Below are positions 15,584 to 23,871 of a DNA stretch of 37,719 nt, in pieces. Position 1 is the first letter of the stretch. The number at the start of each line of letters is the position of its first letter. Made by a program: the position numbers and the translations under genes. Origin of the DNA: JBFWYO01 sp050186335 (GTDB taxonomy: Bacteria; Pseudomonadota; Alphaproteobacteria; Bin65); the NCBI GenBank assembly GCA_050186335.1, contig JBFWYO010000048.1, positions 1-37,719 on the forward strand, written 5' to 3'. The notes beneath the pieces were generated by a model. It was not told the DNA's origin. It saw only the letters and a program-made list of their open reading frames with translations, and searched no databases.

Positions 15584-16348
15584 TCAGTTCGGCTTGTCGG
15601 CGGCGAAGCGCAACCGCACGTAATCGGCGATCCAGATGCCATCGGCGCCCTTGAGCTTCGGACCGAGTTCGGCGGCGATCTCGCGTTTCATCGCCGGCCG
15701 TTCGGCGAGCGGGACCGGCGCCATGAAACTCTCGCAAAACGTGTCCAGCCACGCTTCGATGTCGGATGGCAGCGGGGTCGGGCGCGGTATCAGGCCGATC
15801 GACCGCACGCGGAACCCGCGCCGCTCCAGGCGGCCGCGATACGCGTCCGGGGTCGGAAAAAACCACGGATGATAGCGGGAGCCATCGATGCCGCGCCGGG
15901 CCAGCGCGGCCATGCAGGCCGACACGATGCTGGCGACGTTGCCGTGGCCGCCCATCTCGCCGACGAACCGCCCGCCGGGCTTGAGCGCACGCCAGACACC
16001 GTCGATGACCGCGTCGGGATTGCGTTTCATCCAGTGCAGCGCCGCGTTGGTGAACACGGCGTCGAATTCCGCATTGAAGGCGAGGTCATGACCGTCGACG
16101 ACGCGCGCATCGAGACCGAGTTGGCGCGCCGCTTCGATCTGCTCGGCGCTGTCGTCGGTGCCGACCACGTCGACGCCCATGTCCGCCAGCTTCTTGGTCA
16201 GCGCGCCGTCGCCGCAGCCGAGATCGAGGATCCGTTCGCCCGGTTTGGGCGCCAGCAGTTCGACGACCGGCAGGCCGAGCGCGGCGACAAACCCCGCGTT
16301 CTTCCGGTACCGCTCCGGATCCCAATGCTGCGCCGGCGCCGTGCTCAT
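15584..16348 (-). CDS. Class I SAM-dependent methyltransferase
   Basis: The 254-residue protein has a Rossmann methyltransferase core: motif I RILDLGCGDGAL at 39-50, the acidic adenosine loop VVGTDDSAEQI, FDAVFTNAALHWM at about 95-107 and LKPGGRFVGEMGG. The HWM element resembles trans-aconitate methyltransferase-like enzymes. Substrate unknown. Its ATG overlaps the stop of the upstream MCE gene (ATGA), making it the last gene of the NDUFA12-MCE-MCE-methyltransferase unit. An operon with complex I assembly-related and lipid-transport genes hints at a small-molecule or lipid substrate, but this is weak. Confidence 0.87.
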   Translation of the reverse strand: MSTAPAQHWDPERYRKNAGFVAALGLPVVELLAPKPGERILDLGCGDGALTKKLADMGVDVVGTDDSAEQIEAARQLGLDARVVDGHDLAFNAEFDAVFTNAALHWMKRNPDAVIDGVWRALKPGGRFVGEMGGHGNVASIVSACMAALARRGIDGSRYHPWFFPTPDAYRGRLERRGFRVRSIGLIPRPTPLPSDIEAWLDTFCESFMAPVPLAERPAMKREIAAELGPKLKGADGIWIADYVRLRFAADKPN

Positions 16349-16886
16349 TCCTTAGGTTCCTTGGCGGGTTCCTTGGCCGGTTGTTTTTCCGGTTGTTTTT
16401 CCGGTTGTTTCTCCAGTTGTTTCTCCGGCGATTTCGGCTTTTCGTCCTCCGACAGCAGGAAGATCGCCTTGCCGAGCATTTCCTCGAGCGAGAGCGCATC
16501 CTTGGTCTGCTTGATGGCGCCGCCGGGCGCCACGTTGGTCGCCGAATTGCCGACCTGCAGACGCAGATACTTGCCGCCCAGCAACCCGTCGCTGGTCACC
16601 AACGCCACCGTGTCGTCGGGCAGCTTATGGTCGACAGGATCGTCATCGTGACCACGGCGCGATAGTCCTTGGGATCGATCGACTGGCGTATTACCGAGCC
16701 GACTTTGACGCCGCCGATGCGCACGTCGCTGCCTTCGGTCAGCGAGCCGACCGAGCCGAACTTGGCGGTGACCTGATAACCGGCGACCGGCTTGAGGTCG
16801 CTGCTGGTGTAGGCGAACACCAGAAAAAACCCGGCGATCGCCAGCACCACGGCGCCCATGACAGTCTCGACCAGGGATTTGCCCAT
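16345..16886 (-). pseudogene. MCE/MlaD-like lipid transport protein, frameshifted
   Basis: The N-terminal half is read from ATG 16886: one membrane anchor (VVLAIAGFFLVFAY) then the MCE domain (GSLTEGSDVRIGGVKVGSVI) to VVTMTI near codon 83. The family continuation, DHKLPDDTVALVTSDGLLGG and KYLRLQVGN, is only found in the next register. Reading must shift within about 16628-16650, as if one base had been lost; without it translation leaves the MCE fold and stops at 16596. Either a real disabling mutation or a sequence error. The C terminus after LLSEDE is a Lys/Glu/Gln/Pro tail encoded by 12-bp tandem units. Such proteins are periplasmic substrate-binding subunits of phospholipid ABC transporters; no mlaE or mlaF is nearby. 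Confidence 0.85.
16377..16424. repeat. Four tandem 12-bp units in the MCE gene tail
   Basis: CCGGTTGTTTTT occurs at 16377 and 16389, then CCGGTTGTTTCT at 16401 and CCAGTTGTTTCT at 16413. On the coding strand each unit encodes Glu-Lys-Gln-Pro or Glu-Lys-Gln-Leu. Units divisible by three keep the frame, so slippage here would change tail length without breaking the gene. Confidence 0.9.
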
Positions 16887-16900
16887 GGTGTTGCCTTTCG

Positions 16901-17374
16901 CTATTGCGCTGTCGGGTTGCGGCGCGCTTCGGCACGGCGCACGATCATGTCGAGCAGTTCTTCGACAATGACCGAGTCCTGCACGTACTGAAACTGCTCG
17001 CCGGATTTCATGAACTCGTCCTCCGCGCCCGGCACCAGCTTGACGAATTTGCCGCCGAGCACGCCATCGCTCAGCACCATCGCCGCCGTGTCCTTGGGCA
17101 GCTTGATCGCGCGATCGATCAGCAAGCCTATGATCGGCTTGCGCGATGCGGGGTCGAGGCGCATGTCGCTGACTTCGCCGATCTTGACGCCGGCCAACAG
17201 GATCGGGCTGCCGACGGTCAGCCCATCGACCTGATCGTAGCGCGCGTTCAGCACGTAGCCGGCGCGCGCGCTCTTGCCGCTGGCGAACGCATAGACCAGG
17301 AATACGGCAAGCGCGAACACGACGGCCGCGCCGACGAGGATTTCACGATTTTGGCGTTTTACCGGGGTCGCCAT
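16901..17374 (-). CDS. MCE/MlaD-like protein
   Basis: The 157-residue protein has an N-terminal membrane anchor (EILVGAAVVFALAVFLVYAF, about 10-29) and one MCE domain: YDQVDGLTVGSPILLAGVKI, then KLPKDTAAMVLSDGVLGGKF. MlaD-type proteins form hexameric rings that pass phospholipids between the membranes as part of an ABC transporter. It lies 13 nt after the NDUFA12 homologue and 14 nt before a second, frameshifted MCE gene, so the two look like a tandem duplication that has diverged. This copy is intact but lacks the charged tail of its neighbour. The permease and ATPase must be elsewhere. Confidence 0.9.
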   Translation of the reverse strand: MATPVKRQNREILVGAAVVFALAVFLVYAFASGKSARAGYVLNARYDQVDGLTVGSPILLAGVKIGEVSDMRLDPASRKPIIGLLIDRAIKLPKDTAAMVLSDGVLGGKFVKLVPGAEDEFMKSGEQFQYVQDSVIVEELLDMIVRRAEARRNPTAQ

Positions 17375-17387
17375 GCGCCGCCTCGGC

Positions 17388-17744
17388 TCAGGACGGTCGC
17401 CACGGTTCGTAATCGCCAGTCGCCTTGGCCCGCTTGCCGCCCTCGTAGTCGTGCCCGGCGGGACGGTATGCGTCCTGCGTACCGGTCAGGTTCGGGCGGT
17501 GCGGCTTCTGCCATGGCTTGACGACGGGCGGCCGGTCGACCGGCGTGGCGTCGACCGTGTGGTGCAACCAGGCATGCCACTCCGGCGGCACCTGCGACGC
17601 CTCGGGCGCGCCCTTGTAGATGACCCAACGCTTGGCGCGACGGGACGACGGCGCGCGCCGTTCTTCGAAATAGCGATTGCCGGCGCCGTCGGTGCCGACG
17701 TGCCTGCCGCAAAAAACCGTGAACAACCAAGTACCCAGGGGCAT
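17388..17744 (-). CDS. NADH:ubiquinone oxidoreductase NDUFA12 (17.2 kDa subunit) homologue
   Basis: The 118-residue protein matches the accessory complex I subunit shared by alphaproteobacteria and mitochondria: GTWLFTVFCGRHVGTD, NRYFEER, then the signature RWVIYKGAPEASQVPPEWHA followed by WLHHTVD, and a Pro-rich C terminus ending YEPWRPS. It stabilises the junction of the hydrophilic and membrane arms of complex I. Its presence is one of the clearest taxonomic signs in the window. It heads a minus-strand run of four closely spaced genes. Confidence 0.95.
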   Translation of the reverse strand: MPLGTWLFTVFCGRHVGTDGAGNRYFEERRAPSSRRAKRWVIYKGAPEASQVPPEWHAWLHHTVDATPVDRPPVVKPWQKPHRPNLTGTQDAYRPAGHDYEGGKRAKATGDYEPWRPS

Positions 17745-17929
17745 CGCGTTCCTCGTGGGGACGGCACGGACATAAGGCCCGGCCCGAAAACGCGCGGGAC
17801 TATGGCACCCCGCCTCGCCGCCGTCCAGAGCCGCCGAGGCGCCGGATATGCGTGACGCGCGGCCAAAAAACTCGCGATACGCGTGACCAATACGCTAGGC
17901 TTGGATTTGCCGTAAACCGCCGAGCCGTC

Positions 17930-18556
17930 ATGCCCGTGCCGCCGATCCAGGAATTCGTCATCCCCGCCCGCACCGGCCGCGCCTTCGTGGTCGCCAAGGG
18001 CCAGGTGCTGCGCATCGAAATGATCGAGGGCAAGCAGGTCGGCGACTGCGCCTTCTTCAACGCCGACGATCCCAAGGAGGTATTTCACGTCGGCCAAAGC
18101 TGGGCCCTCAACGTCGCGGCCAAGACCGGGACGGCAAAAAGCTTCAGGCATTTCTACTCCAAGCCGCCGCGTGAGAACGTGATGCTGACCACCGTTGCCG
18201 ATACCGTGCGCAATCACTGGGGCAATATGGGCGGCCGCTGCAGCCGCCGCTGGCACGAGATCATGTCCGGCGAGCCTGGGCATGCGAGCTGCCAGGAAAA
18301 TCTCACCCGGGCGATCGCGCCGTTCGGGCTGAGCGGCGACGATATCGTCGATATTTTCAACGTGTTCATGAACGTCGACCTGCATCCCGACGGCACGTTC
18401 ACGCTCAAACCGCCGACCGGCGACAAGGGTAGTTACATCGACCTGCGCGCCGAGATGAACGTCCTGGCCGCCATTTCGGCCTGTCCGGGCGACAAATCGC
18501 CGGTCAACGACTTCAAACCTAAGGCGCTGGGCGTGAAGATCTTCGCGGGCGGTTGA
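17930..18556 (+). CDS. DUF1989 / urea carboxylase-associated family protein
   Basis: The 208-residue protein has the DUF1989 pattern: EFVIPARTGRAFVVAKGQVL at about 7-26, GKQVGDCAFFNADDP, and CSRRWHEIMSG and CQENLTRAI segments with conserved cysteines and a His likely to bind metal. Family members accompany urea carboxylase/allophanate hydrolase or guanidine-degradation genes; here it stands alone, so a role in nitrogen compound metabolism is only suggested. The ATG at 17930 is chosen because homology-like sequence begins there; an upstream frame from 17852 has Arg-rich non-protein-like sequence. No strong ribosome site. Confidence 0.8.
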   Translation: MPVPPIQEFVIPARTGRAFVVAKGQVLRIEMIEGKQVGDCAFFNADDPKEVFHVGQSWALNVAAKTGTAKSFRHFYSKPPRENVMLTTVADTVRNHWGNMGGRCSRRWHEIMSGEPGHASCQENLTRAIAPFGLSGDDIVDIFNVFMNVDLHPDGTFTLKPPTGDKGSYIDLRAEMNVLAAISACPGDKSPVNDFKPKALGVKIFAGG

Positions 18557-18670
18557 AATGATCGCGGCGCTGCACGGCGGCGATGCGCCGAAACGGTTTG
18601 ACCGCATCAAGTCCATCGACGAAAGTGCGGGCGCACTTTCGCCCCGCATCCAATCGCAAGCCGCCCATCC

Positions 18671-19558
18671 ATGACCGCCGCCGCGCAAGCCCCCGCCAAG
18701 CCGCACTGGCTCGGCTACGTTCTCTGCCTTGCCGCCGCGGCGGGCTTCGCCCTGCACACCAACTTCTCCAGACTCAGCTACGATTATGGGGTCGACACGA
18801 TTACGATCCTGACGTGGCGCAGTTATCTATCCGTTTTGGTGTTCGCAGCGATCTTTGCGCTGCGCCGGCAGTCGCCATGGCTCGGCCAAGGCGTGCGCGC
18901 GCCGATGCTGATCGCCAGCGTGTTCTTCATCCTGCAGTCCTTCGCGCTGCTCGGCGCGATCAATTTCATTCCGGTCTCGCTGGCGATCCTGCTGTTCTAT
19001 CTGTTCCCGATCCTGGTCATGCTCGGATCGAGCCTGCTCGGCGAGGAAAAGCTCACGCCCCTCAAGGTGGCCGGGGCCGTGGTCGGTTTCGCCGGCCTGT
19101 GCCTGGCGCTCAACATCTCCGGCGTCGGGCTCGACTGGCGCGGCGTGGCGCTGGGAATCGGCGCGGCCCTGTGCATTACCCTGAACGTCCTGAGCACCGC
19201 TCGCGTGATGCGCAGCCAGTCCCCGCTTGTCGTGACGTTCAACATGATCTGCGTGGCCACCGTCTTGCTGTCGGCCATCGCTGCGGCCCAGGGCGGCTTC
19301 AAGCTACCGACCGAAGCGGCCGGCTGGTGGGCGTTCGCCGGCGCGATCGGCTTCGTGCCCATCGCCTTTCTCTGCTTTTATTCGGCGATCCCGATGATCG
19401 GCGGCCCGCGCCTGTCCATTTTGATGAATTTCGAGCCGGTGATGAGCATCACGATCGCCGCCGTGCTGCTGGGCGAGGTTCTGGCGCCGATCCAATATGT
19501 CGGCGGCGTCCTCGTGCTTGGAGCGATCTTCGGCGTGGCCTTGTTCGCCAGGCGTTGA
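18671..19558 (+). CDS. EamA/DMT-superfamily permease
   Basis: The 295-residue protein is an inner membrane protein with about ten membrane spans in two EamA halves (LGYVLCLAAAAGFALHTNF near the start; GVALGIGAALCITLNVLS opening the second half). The sequence EPVMSITIAAVLLGEVLAP near the end is the characteristic last-helix pair of the family. Such proteins export amino acids, nucleotide sugars or drugs; the substrate here is unknown. The upstream gap of 114 nt after the DUF1989 gene leaves room for its own promoter. Confidence 0.87.
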   Translation: MTAAAQAPAKPHWLGYVLCLAAAAGFALHTNFSRLSYDYGVDTITILTWRSYLSVLVFAAIFALRRQSPWLGQGVRAPMLIASVFFILQSFALLGAINFIPVSLAILLFYLFPILVMLGSSLLGEEKLTPLKVAGAVVGFAGLCLALNISGVGLDWRGVALGIGAALCITLNVLSTARVMRSQSPLVVTFNMICVATVLLSAIAAAQGGFKLPTEAAGWWAFAGAIGFVPIAFLCFYSAIPMIGGPRLSILMNFEPVMSITIAAVLLGEVLAPIQYVGGVLVLGAIFGVALFARR

Positions 19559-19948
19559 TCTTTAAGGCAATTTCGTGACGTTTCAATTCGTTATGGGTAG
19601 TCTTGGTCTAGTCTTGGACTGACACAATTCCGCCAAATGGCGGAATTCCTTAACGTCATGCGGCGGATTCGCCCGGAATGCCGCAGATTTATTAGAGTCA
19701 CCATACTGTCAAGAATATTAATCTCTATATCTTGTGTGTCTGTTGTTGACCGGGACTACAACTTGTCACACACTGCGCCGACTGTCAGGTTGGAGCTTCA
19801 GCGACACCCGCAAGTCATCGGCAAGCAAAAGCCAAGCATTCGTAAGTAAAAAAGGCGCCTTCCAGGGGCCACTACAATCGAATGTCCGATTTGCGGAAGT
19901 AAAAAAAGCCCACAACCGCACCACTGTCAGTCCGTTGGGGGGACTTCT
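19559..19948. other. 390-bp nrdJ leader region
   Basis: The region is AT-richer than its surroundings. A perfect hairpin AATTCCGCC / GGCGGAATT at 19626-19647 with loop AAAT may end the permease transcript, although no T-run follows. Two NrdR-box-like sites follow at 19722 and 19753. About 180 nt separate the second site from the nrdJ ATG, implying a long untranslated leader. I see no cobalamin riboswitch B12-box-like sequence and no convincing ORF. Confidence 0.6.
19722..19768 (+). promoter_or_regulatory. Paired NrdR-box-like operators upstream of nrdJ
   Basis: TCTCTATATCTTGTGT (19722-19737) agrees with the published NrdR box pattern acaCwAtATaTwGtgt at 13 of 16 positions. A weaker match, GGACTACAACTTGTCA (19753-19768), starts exactly 31 bp downstream. 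NrdR, the ATP/dATP-sensing repressor of ribonucleotide reductase genes, typically uses two boxes separated by three helical turns. The spacing and location upstream of nrdJ support the call; the second box alone would not. Confidence 0.6.
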
Positions 19949-22900
19949 ATGCGTATCTTACGTCATTTCACCAAGGCCGGTCGCGACCCGTACGCGGCCA
20001 TCGAGTTTCGCCGCACCGCCAGCGAGATCAAGAATCCCGACGGCTCGGTCGTGTTCAAGAACGACGAGATCGAAGTCCCGGCGTCGTGGTCTCAGGTGGC
20101 GACCGACGTGCTGGCGCAGAAATACTTCCGCAAGGCCGGCGTGCCGGCGGACTCCGACCTGGAGACCGTCGACGAAGCGGATGTGCCGACCTGGCTGCGC
20201 CGCCGCGTGCCGAAGGCTGGCGCCAAATTGGTCGGCGAGAAGAGCGCCAAGCAGGTATTCGATCGGCTGGCCGGCACCTGGACCTACTGGGGCTGGAAAG
20301 GCGGCTATTTCGACGCCGAAGCCGACGCGCGCACGTTCTTCGACGAGATGCGCTACATGCTGGCGGCACAGATGGCGGCGCCCAATTCGCCGCAATGGTT
20401 CAACACCGGCATGCACTGGGCTTACGGCATCGACGGCCCGTCGCAGGGGCACTACTACGTCGATTTCAAGACCGGCGAACTGGTCAAGTCCAGCTCGGCC
20501 TATGAGCATCCGCAGCCGCACGCTTGTTTCATCCAGTCGATCCAGGACGATCTCGTCAACGACGGCGGGATCATGGATCTGTGGGTGCGCGAGGCGCGCC
20601 TGTTCAAGTATGGCTCGGGCACCGGCACGAATTTTTCCAATCTCCGCGGCGAGGGCGAGAGGCTTTCGGGGGGCGGCAAGTCTTCCGGCCTGATGAGCTT
20701 CTTGAAGATCGGTGACCGCGCCGCCGGCGCCATCAAGTCGGGCGGCACCACGCGCCGTGCGGCGAAGATGGTGATCGTCAACGTCGACCACCCGGATATC
20801 GAGAAGTTCATCGATTGGAAGGTGATCGAGGAGCAGAAGGTCGCGGCGCTGGTCTCGGGCTCGCGCATGGCCAACAAACACCTGAATGCGGTCATGCAGG
20901 CCTGCCATCGCTTCGAGGGCGCGGACAAGTTCAATCCGAAATCGAATCCCGCCCTGCGCGCCGCCATTCGCGACGCGCGCAAGGCGCTGATCGCCGAAAA
21001 CTATATCCAGCGCGTGGTCCAGTTCGCCCAGCAGGGCTACCAGGAGCTGGAGTTCCCGATCTACGACACCGATTGGGATTCGGATGCGTATCTCACGGTT
21101 TCCGGTCAGAACTCCAACAACTCGGTGCGCATCAGCAACGATTTCATCAATGCGGTGATGACCGACAGCGATTGGCAGCTGACCGACCGCGTGACCAAGA
21201 AAACCGTCAAGACGGTGAAAGCGCGGCAATTGTGGGAAAAGATCGCGGTTGCCGCCTGGCAGTCGGCCGACCCCGGCGTGCAGTACGACACCACCGTCAA
21301 CGAGTGGCATACCTGCCCGGCCAGCGGGCGCATCAACGCGTCCAACCCGTGCTCGGAATACATGTTCCTGGACGACACGGCGTGCAACCTGGCCTCGATG
21401 AATTTGATGACGTTCCGTCAGGCGGACGGCTCGTTCGATACCACCGGCTTCGAGCACGCGACGCGCCTGTGGACAGTGGTCCTCGAAATTTCCGTCTTGA
21501 TGGCGCAGTTTCCGTCGCAGCGCATCGCCGAATTGTCATACGAGTTCCGCACGCTCGGGCTTGGTTTCGCCAATATCGGCGGCTACCTGATGTCGATCGG
21601 CGTGCCGTACGACAGCCCGCAGGGCCGCGCGATCTGCGGCGCCATTTCGGCGCTGATGACCGGCATTTCCTACGCCACTTCCGCGGAAATGGCCGAGCAA
21701 TTGGGGCCGTTCCCCGGCTACGCCAAGAACCGCGAGCACATGCTGCGCGTGATCCGGAACCACCGCCGCGCTGCGCACGCGGACAAATCGGGCTACGAAG
21801 GCCTGACCGTTCCCCCGGTGGCGCTCGACCATGCCGCCTGCAAGGACAACCGGCTCGGACAAGCGGCCAAGAACGCGTGGGATCTCGCGCTCGCGCTCGG
21901 CGAAAAGCACGGCTATCGCAATGCCCAGGCAAGCGTGATCGCGCCGACCGGTACGATCGGCCTGGTCATGGATTGCGACACCACGGGCATCGAGCCGGAT
22001 TTCGCCCTGGTCAAGCACAAGACGCTGGCCGGCGGCGGCTATTTCAAGATCATCAACCGGATCGTTCCGCAAGCTTTGGAGACGCTCGGCTACAAGGATT
22101 CCGAGATCGAAACGATCGTGCGCTACGCGGTCGGCCACGCCACGCTCAAGAACGCGCCGGGCGTCAACCACCAGACGCTCAAGGCCAAGGGATTCACCGG
22201 CGAGATCATCGAGAAGATCGAAGCCGGCCTGGAGAGCGCCTACAACATCAAGTTCGTCTTCAACAAGTGGACGATCGGCGAAGCGTTCTGCAAGACCGTG
22301 CTCGGTCTCAACGACGCGCAGATCAACGACGCCGGCTTCGATCTGCTGGCGGCAATCGGCTTCAGCCGCGCCGACATCGACGCCGCGAACACGTATTGCT
22401 GTGGTGCCATGACGCTCGAAGGCGCGCCGCACCTGAAGGCCGAACATCTGCCGGTGTTCGACTGCGCCAACATTTGCGGGCCGAACGGCAAGCGCTACCT
22501 TTCGTGGGAAAGCCACATCCGCATGATGGCGGCCGCGCAGCCGTTCATCTCCGGGGCGATCTCCAAGACCATCAACATGCCGAACGACGCGGTGGTGGAG
22601 GATTGCAAGCAGGCCTACCTGCTGTCGTGGAAGCTTGGCATCAAAGCGAATGCGCTGTACCGCGATGGCTCGAAACTGTCGCAGCCGCTGATGTCCAGCA
22701 TGTTCGAGGATGCGACCGGCGACGAAGACGCCAAGATCGAGAAGATCGAGGAAGTGCTGCAGGCAGCGCCCGCGCAGCGCAGCGTGCTGATCGCCGAACA
22801 GATCATGCAGGGCTTGGCGCGCGGGGCGCGCGACAAGCTGCCGCATCGCCGCAAGGGCTATACCCAGAAGGCCATCGTCGGCGGGCATAAAGTCTACCTG

Positions 22901-23728
22901 CGCACCGGCGAATATGCCGACGGGCGCCTGGGCGAGATCTTCATCGACATGCACAAGGAAGGCGCCGCCTTCCGCTCGTTGATGAACAATTTCGCCATTG
23001 CCGTGTCGATCGGCCTGCAATACGGCGTGCCGCTCGAGGAATTCGCCGACGCGTTCACCTTCACGCGCTTCGAGCCCTCGGGCATCGTCGAAGGCAACGA
23101 AACCATCAAGATGGCGACCTCGCTGCTGGACTACATCTTCCGCGAGCTCGCGATTTCCTACCTCGCCCGCAACGAACTGGCGCATGCCCAACCGGACGAT
23201 TTCGTGTCCGACAGCGTCGGCCGCGGCGGCGAGGAATCGGCCCTACCGCCCGATGCTGCCGCGGATCAGGCCGCCGACCTCGCCCTTACGGCGATGCGGC
23301 GCGTCACCTCGAGCGGTTTCGTGCGCAATCGCTTCGCCATGCCGACCCCCGCGAAGGTCAACGGCAATGGCGCCAACGGGACTGGCCATAATGGGAACGG
23401 CCACGCCCATCACGCTCACGCTCATCCGCACCAGGCAGCCGACGAGCAACTTCTTGTTCAATCGGCTTCGGCCGTCGCATTGACCCATCCCGTCGCTCGT
23501 GACAGCGCCGGTCTTGCGACGTCCGTTGGCGGCAATGGCGCTTATACCGCCGTCGCCGTGTCTCTCGCCGTCGTCAAAGACGTCGACTCAAAGCTCGACA
23601 AAATCCGCGCTGCGCGGATGAAGGGTTACGAGGGCGACGCCTGCGGCGAATGCGGGAACTTTACGCTGGTCCGTAACGGGACGTGCCTCAAGTGTAATAC
23701 CTGCGGCGCGACCAGCGGATGTAGCTGA
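19949..23728 (+). CDS. nrdJ: Adenosylcobalamin-dependent (class II) ribonucleoside-diphosphate reductase
   Basis: NrdJ reduces ribonucleotides to deoxyribonucleotides using an adenosylcobalamin radical, independently of oxygen. The 1259 residues fit the large alphaproteobacterial form: N-terminal HFTKAGRDPYAAIEFRRTAS, barrel core with NPCSEYMFLDDTACNLASMN near residues 465-484 (redox Cys), APTGTIGLVMDCDTTGIEPD, NTYCCGAMTLEGAPHL, and a C-terminal zinc-ribbon-like CGECGNFTLVRNGTC / CNTCGATSGC. A His/Gly/Asn-rich linker lies around residue 1150. The ATG at 19949 follows a G-rich Shine-Dalgarno. A decayed copy of the 3' end lies at 24861-24999. Confidence 0.97.
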   Translation: MRILRHFTKAGRDPYAAIEFRRTASEIKNPDGSVVFKNDEIEVPASWSQVATDVLAQKYFRKAGVPADSDLETVDEADVPTWLRRRVPKAGAKLVGEKSAKQVFDRLAGTWTYWGWKGGYFDAEADARTFFDEMRYMLAAQMAAPNSPQWFNTGMHWAYGIDGPSQGHYYVDFKTGELVKSSSAYEHPQPHACFIQSIQDDLVNDGGIMDLWVREARLFKYGSGTGTNFSNLRGEGERLSGGGKSSGLMSFLKIGDRAAGAIKSGGTTRRAAKMVIVNVDHPDIEKFIDWKVIEEQKVAALVSGSRMANKHLNAVMQACHRFEGADKFNPKSNPALRAAIRDARKALIAENYIQRVVQFAQQGYQELEFPIYDTDWDSDAYLTVSGQNSNNSVRISNDFINAVMTDSDWQLTDRVTKKTVKTVKARQLWEKIAVAAWQSADPGVQYDTTVNEWHTCPASGRINASNPCSEYMFLDDTACNLASMNLMTFRQADGSFDTTGFEHATRLWTVVLEISVLMAQFPSQRIAELSYEFRTLGLGFANIGGYLMSIGVPYDSPQGRAICGAISALMTGISYATSAEMAEQLGPFPGYAKNREHMLRVIRNHRRAAHADKSGYEGLTVPPVALDHAACKDNRLGQAAKNAWDLALALGEKHGYRNAQASVIAPTGTIGLVMDCDTTGIEPDFALVKHKTLAGGGYFKIINRIVPQALETLGYKDSEIETIVRYAVGHATLKNAPGVNHQTLKAKGFTGEIIEKIEAGLESAYNIKFVFNKWTIGEAFCKTVLGLNDAQINDAGFDLLAAIGFSRADIDAANTYCCGAMTLEGAPHLKAEHLPVFDCANICGPNGKRYLSWESHIRMMAAAQPFISGAISKTINMPNDAVVEDCKQAYLLSWKLGIKANALYRDGSKLSQPLMSSMFEDATGDEDAKIEKIEEVLQAAPAQRSVLIAEQIMQGLARGARDKLPHRRKGYTQKAIVGGHKVYLRTGEYADGRLGEIFIDMHKEGAAFRSLMNNFAIAVSIGLQYGVPLEEFADAFTFTRFEPSGIVEGNETIKMATSLLDYIFRELAISYLARNELAHAQPDDFVSDSVGRGGEESALPPDAAADQAADLALTAMRRVTSSGFVRNRFAMPTPAKVNGNGANGTGHNGNGHAHHAHAHPHQAADEQLLVQSASAVALTHPVARDSAGLATSVGGNGAYTAVAVSLAVVKDVDSKLDKIRAARMKGYEGDACGECGNFTLVRNGTCLKCNTCGATSGCS

Positions 23729-23764
23729 AGGCACTTTGTGCCTGCCGTTACTCCTCCCTTACTT

Positions 23765-23798
23765 GGGTGCGTCCTTCGGGACGCACCCTTTTTCTTTT
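23765..23798 (+). terminator. nrdJ terminator with a UUCG tetraloop
   Basis: GGGTGCGTCC (23765-23774) and GGACGCACCC (23779-23788) form a perfect 10-bp stem closed by the stable loop TTCG and followed by TTTTTCTTTTT. It is 36 nt past the nrdJ stop. The next gene converges from the other side. Confidence 0.95.
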
Positions 23799-23871
23799 TG
23801 GGAGACGACGCCACTTCCGCTTATCGATCCGATCGAGCCAAGCGGGGGAAGAATCTCGCGTCGACGGCCAA

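Noticed and set aside
19559..19948. Cobalamin riboswitch upstream of nrdJ
   Set aside because: Class II reductase uses B12 but is not normally repressed by it, and I see no B12-box-like sequence or matching fold; an Rfam scan would settle it.
19734..20693. 319-codon plus-strand frame overlapping the nrdJ start
   Set aside because: It is an off-frame shadow of nrdJ with Arg/Ser/Pro-rich sequence and no ribosome site.
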